Origin: Ferruginibacter sp.
GTDB lineage: Bacteria > Bacteroidota > Bacteroidia > Chitinophagales > Chitinophagaceae
Direction: 5' to 3'
DNA: 32,154 bases
NCBI RefSeq assembly: GCF_028288465.1
Contig: NZ_JAQBNR010000040.1
Coordinates: 1 to 32,154, forward strand
The notes under the pieces were generated by a model. That model did no database searches and was not told the DNA's origin. It saw only the letters and a list, made by a program, of their open reading frames with translations. The position numbers and the translations under genes are program-made. Below are positions 31,739 through 32,154 of this stretch, in pieces (position 1 is the stretch's first letter; each line of letters opens with the position of its first letter).

Positions 31739-31773
31739 TACTAAAAGGGCCTCTTTGTGAGGCCCTTTTAGTA
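31739..31773 (+). terminator. Intrinsic terminator after the 85-aa gene
   Basis: A perfect 15-bp stem (TACTAAAAGGGCCTC with GAGGCCCTTTTAGTA) and a 5-nt loop TTTGT, with A-rich and T-rich lower arms. It starts 16 bp after the stop codon and can act in either direction. Confidence 0.88.
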
Positions 31774-31918
31774 TACAGAATTATCAAATTGGAATGATGG
31801 ACGTTCAGGCAGAAACGGGATGAGTGGTCCAGGATAAACCCGGTCACACCAGCCCGCTTCACGATGAATTAGCTGACACAATTATCAACAAAAAAATTCT
31901 AATTTCAACATAAAAAAA

Positions 31919-32154
31919 ATGCCTGTCACTACCATTGCTGAAGTAATTGACCAGCTTACAAATATTGTTGCTAAGGCAGCAGCTGAAAATAACAGAGCCG
32001 GCTATTTTGCAGCTTTGTACAAAAAAGTAACCATTGCTGTATATGATAAAATTAAAGCGGGCTACTTTGACGACAATGACAGAATGGAAAGACTGGATGT
32101 AGTTTTCGCCTCCCGCTACCTGGACGCATTCCAGGAGTATACCCAACACAAAAA
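31919..32154 (+). CDS. Probable DUF5995-family protein, N-terminus (runs off the window)
   Basis: The first 78 codons are present. The sequence MPVTTIAEVIDQLTNIVAK, then NNRAGYFAALYKKVTIAVYD, KIKAGYFDDNDRMERLDVVF and ASRYLDAFQEY matches what I recall of the DUF5995 start (RAGYFAALYRRVT... MERLDVVFA.RYLDA). No signal peptide is seen. The function of the family is not known to me. The start at ATG 31919 follows an A-rich stretch (TAAAAAAA), typical for this phylum. Assignment would need the rest of the gene. Confidence 0.65.
   Translation, partial: MPVTTIAEVIDQLTNIVAKAAAENNRAGYFAALYKKVTIAVYDKIKAGYFDDNDRMERLDVVFASRYLDAFQEYTQHK

Overview
The window looks like a chromosome segment of a Bacteroidota bacterium, probably Chitinophagaceae or a close relative. 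This is inferred from the Bacteroidota-style promoters (TAnnTTTG -7 boxes, TTTG -33 boxes), the A-rich weak ribosome-binding regions, the rhamnose/lactate gene content, and the OmpA, PepSY and DUF3494 lipoprotein families. No rRNA, tRNA or CRISPR array was seen.

Region 1 (about 1-11.8 kb, all minus strand) is an L-rhamnose catabolic cluster. In transcription order it reads rhaT (proton symporter), rhaEW (rhamnulose-1-phosphate aldolase fused to a short-chain dehydrogenase), rhaM (mutarotase), a secreted GH99/WbsX-like protein, rhaI (isomerase), rhaB (rhamnulokinase), lutA, lutB, lutC, and a truncated gene with a twin-arginine signal. Together these import rhamnose, convert it through rhamnulose-1-phosphate to DHAP and L-lactaldehyde, oxidise the aldehyde to L-lactate, and oxidise lactate to pyruvate. 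The larger gaps hold heptanucleotide tandem repeats, nested inverted repeats and a 27-bp tandem repeat. A perfect 10-bp direct repeat sits upstream of rhaT as a candidate operator.

Region 2 (about 11.85-25.85 kb) is accessory DNA with a cassette-like layout. A roughly 210-bp dispersed repeat, here called M1, occurs at least eight times, always in the same orientation and nearly always just after a plus-strand gene. A second module of about 70 bp, M2, occurs four times just before plus-strand genes and contains a TTTG-N19-TATTTTTA promoter-like core. Between the repeats lie one- or two-gene units: a fused GmrSD-type (DUF262+DUF1524) nuclease, an orphan 186-aa protein, a REP-associated tyrosine transposase between mirror-image hairpins, a small membrane protein, a membrane protein/AraC divergent pair, Crp-like regulator plus cupin, two tandem PepSY-type membrane proteins, a GlxA-like regulator with a divergent VOC protein, an orphan secreted protein, and a CX4CH cytochrome-like lipoprotein. 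No integrase is visible. This array is the best candidate for an undescribed system.

Region 3 (about 25.86-32.15 kb) is again more ordinary. On the minus strand it holds a PAS-PAS-AraC regulator, a lipoprotein with two Ig-like domains and a DUF3494 ice-binding-type domain, and an OmpA-family protein. Two 9-bp direct repeats spaced 21 bp lie next to a perfect -7 box upstream of the ice-binding-type gene and look like the regulator's operator. On the plus strand are a small conserved-looking protein with a strong terminator and the start of a probable DUF5995 gene that runs off the window.
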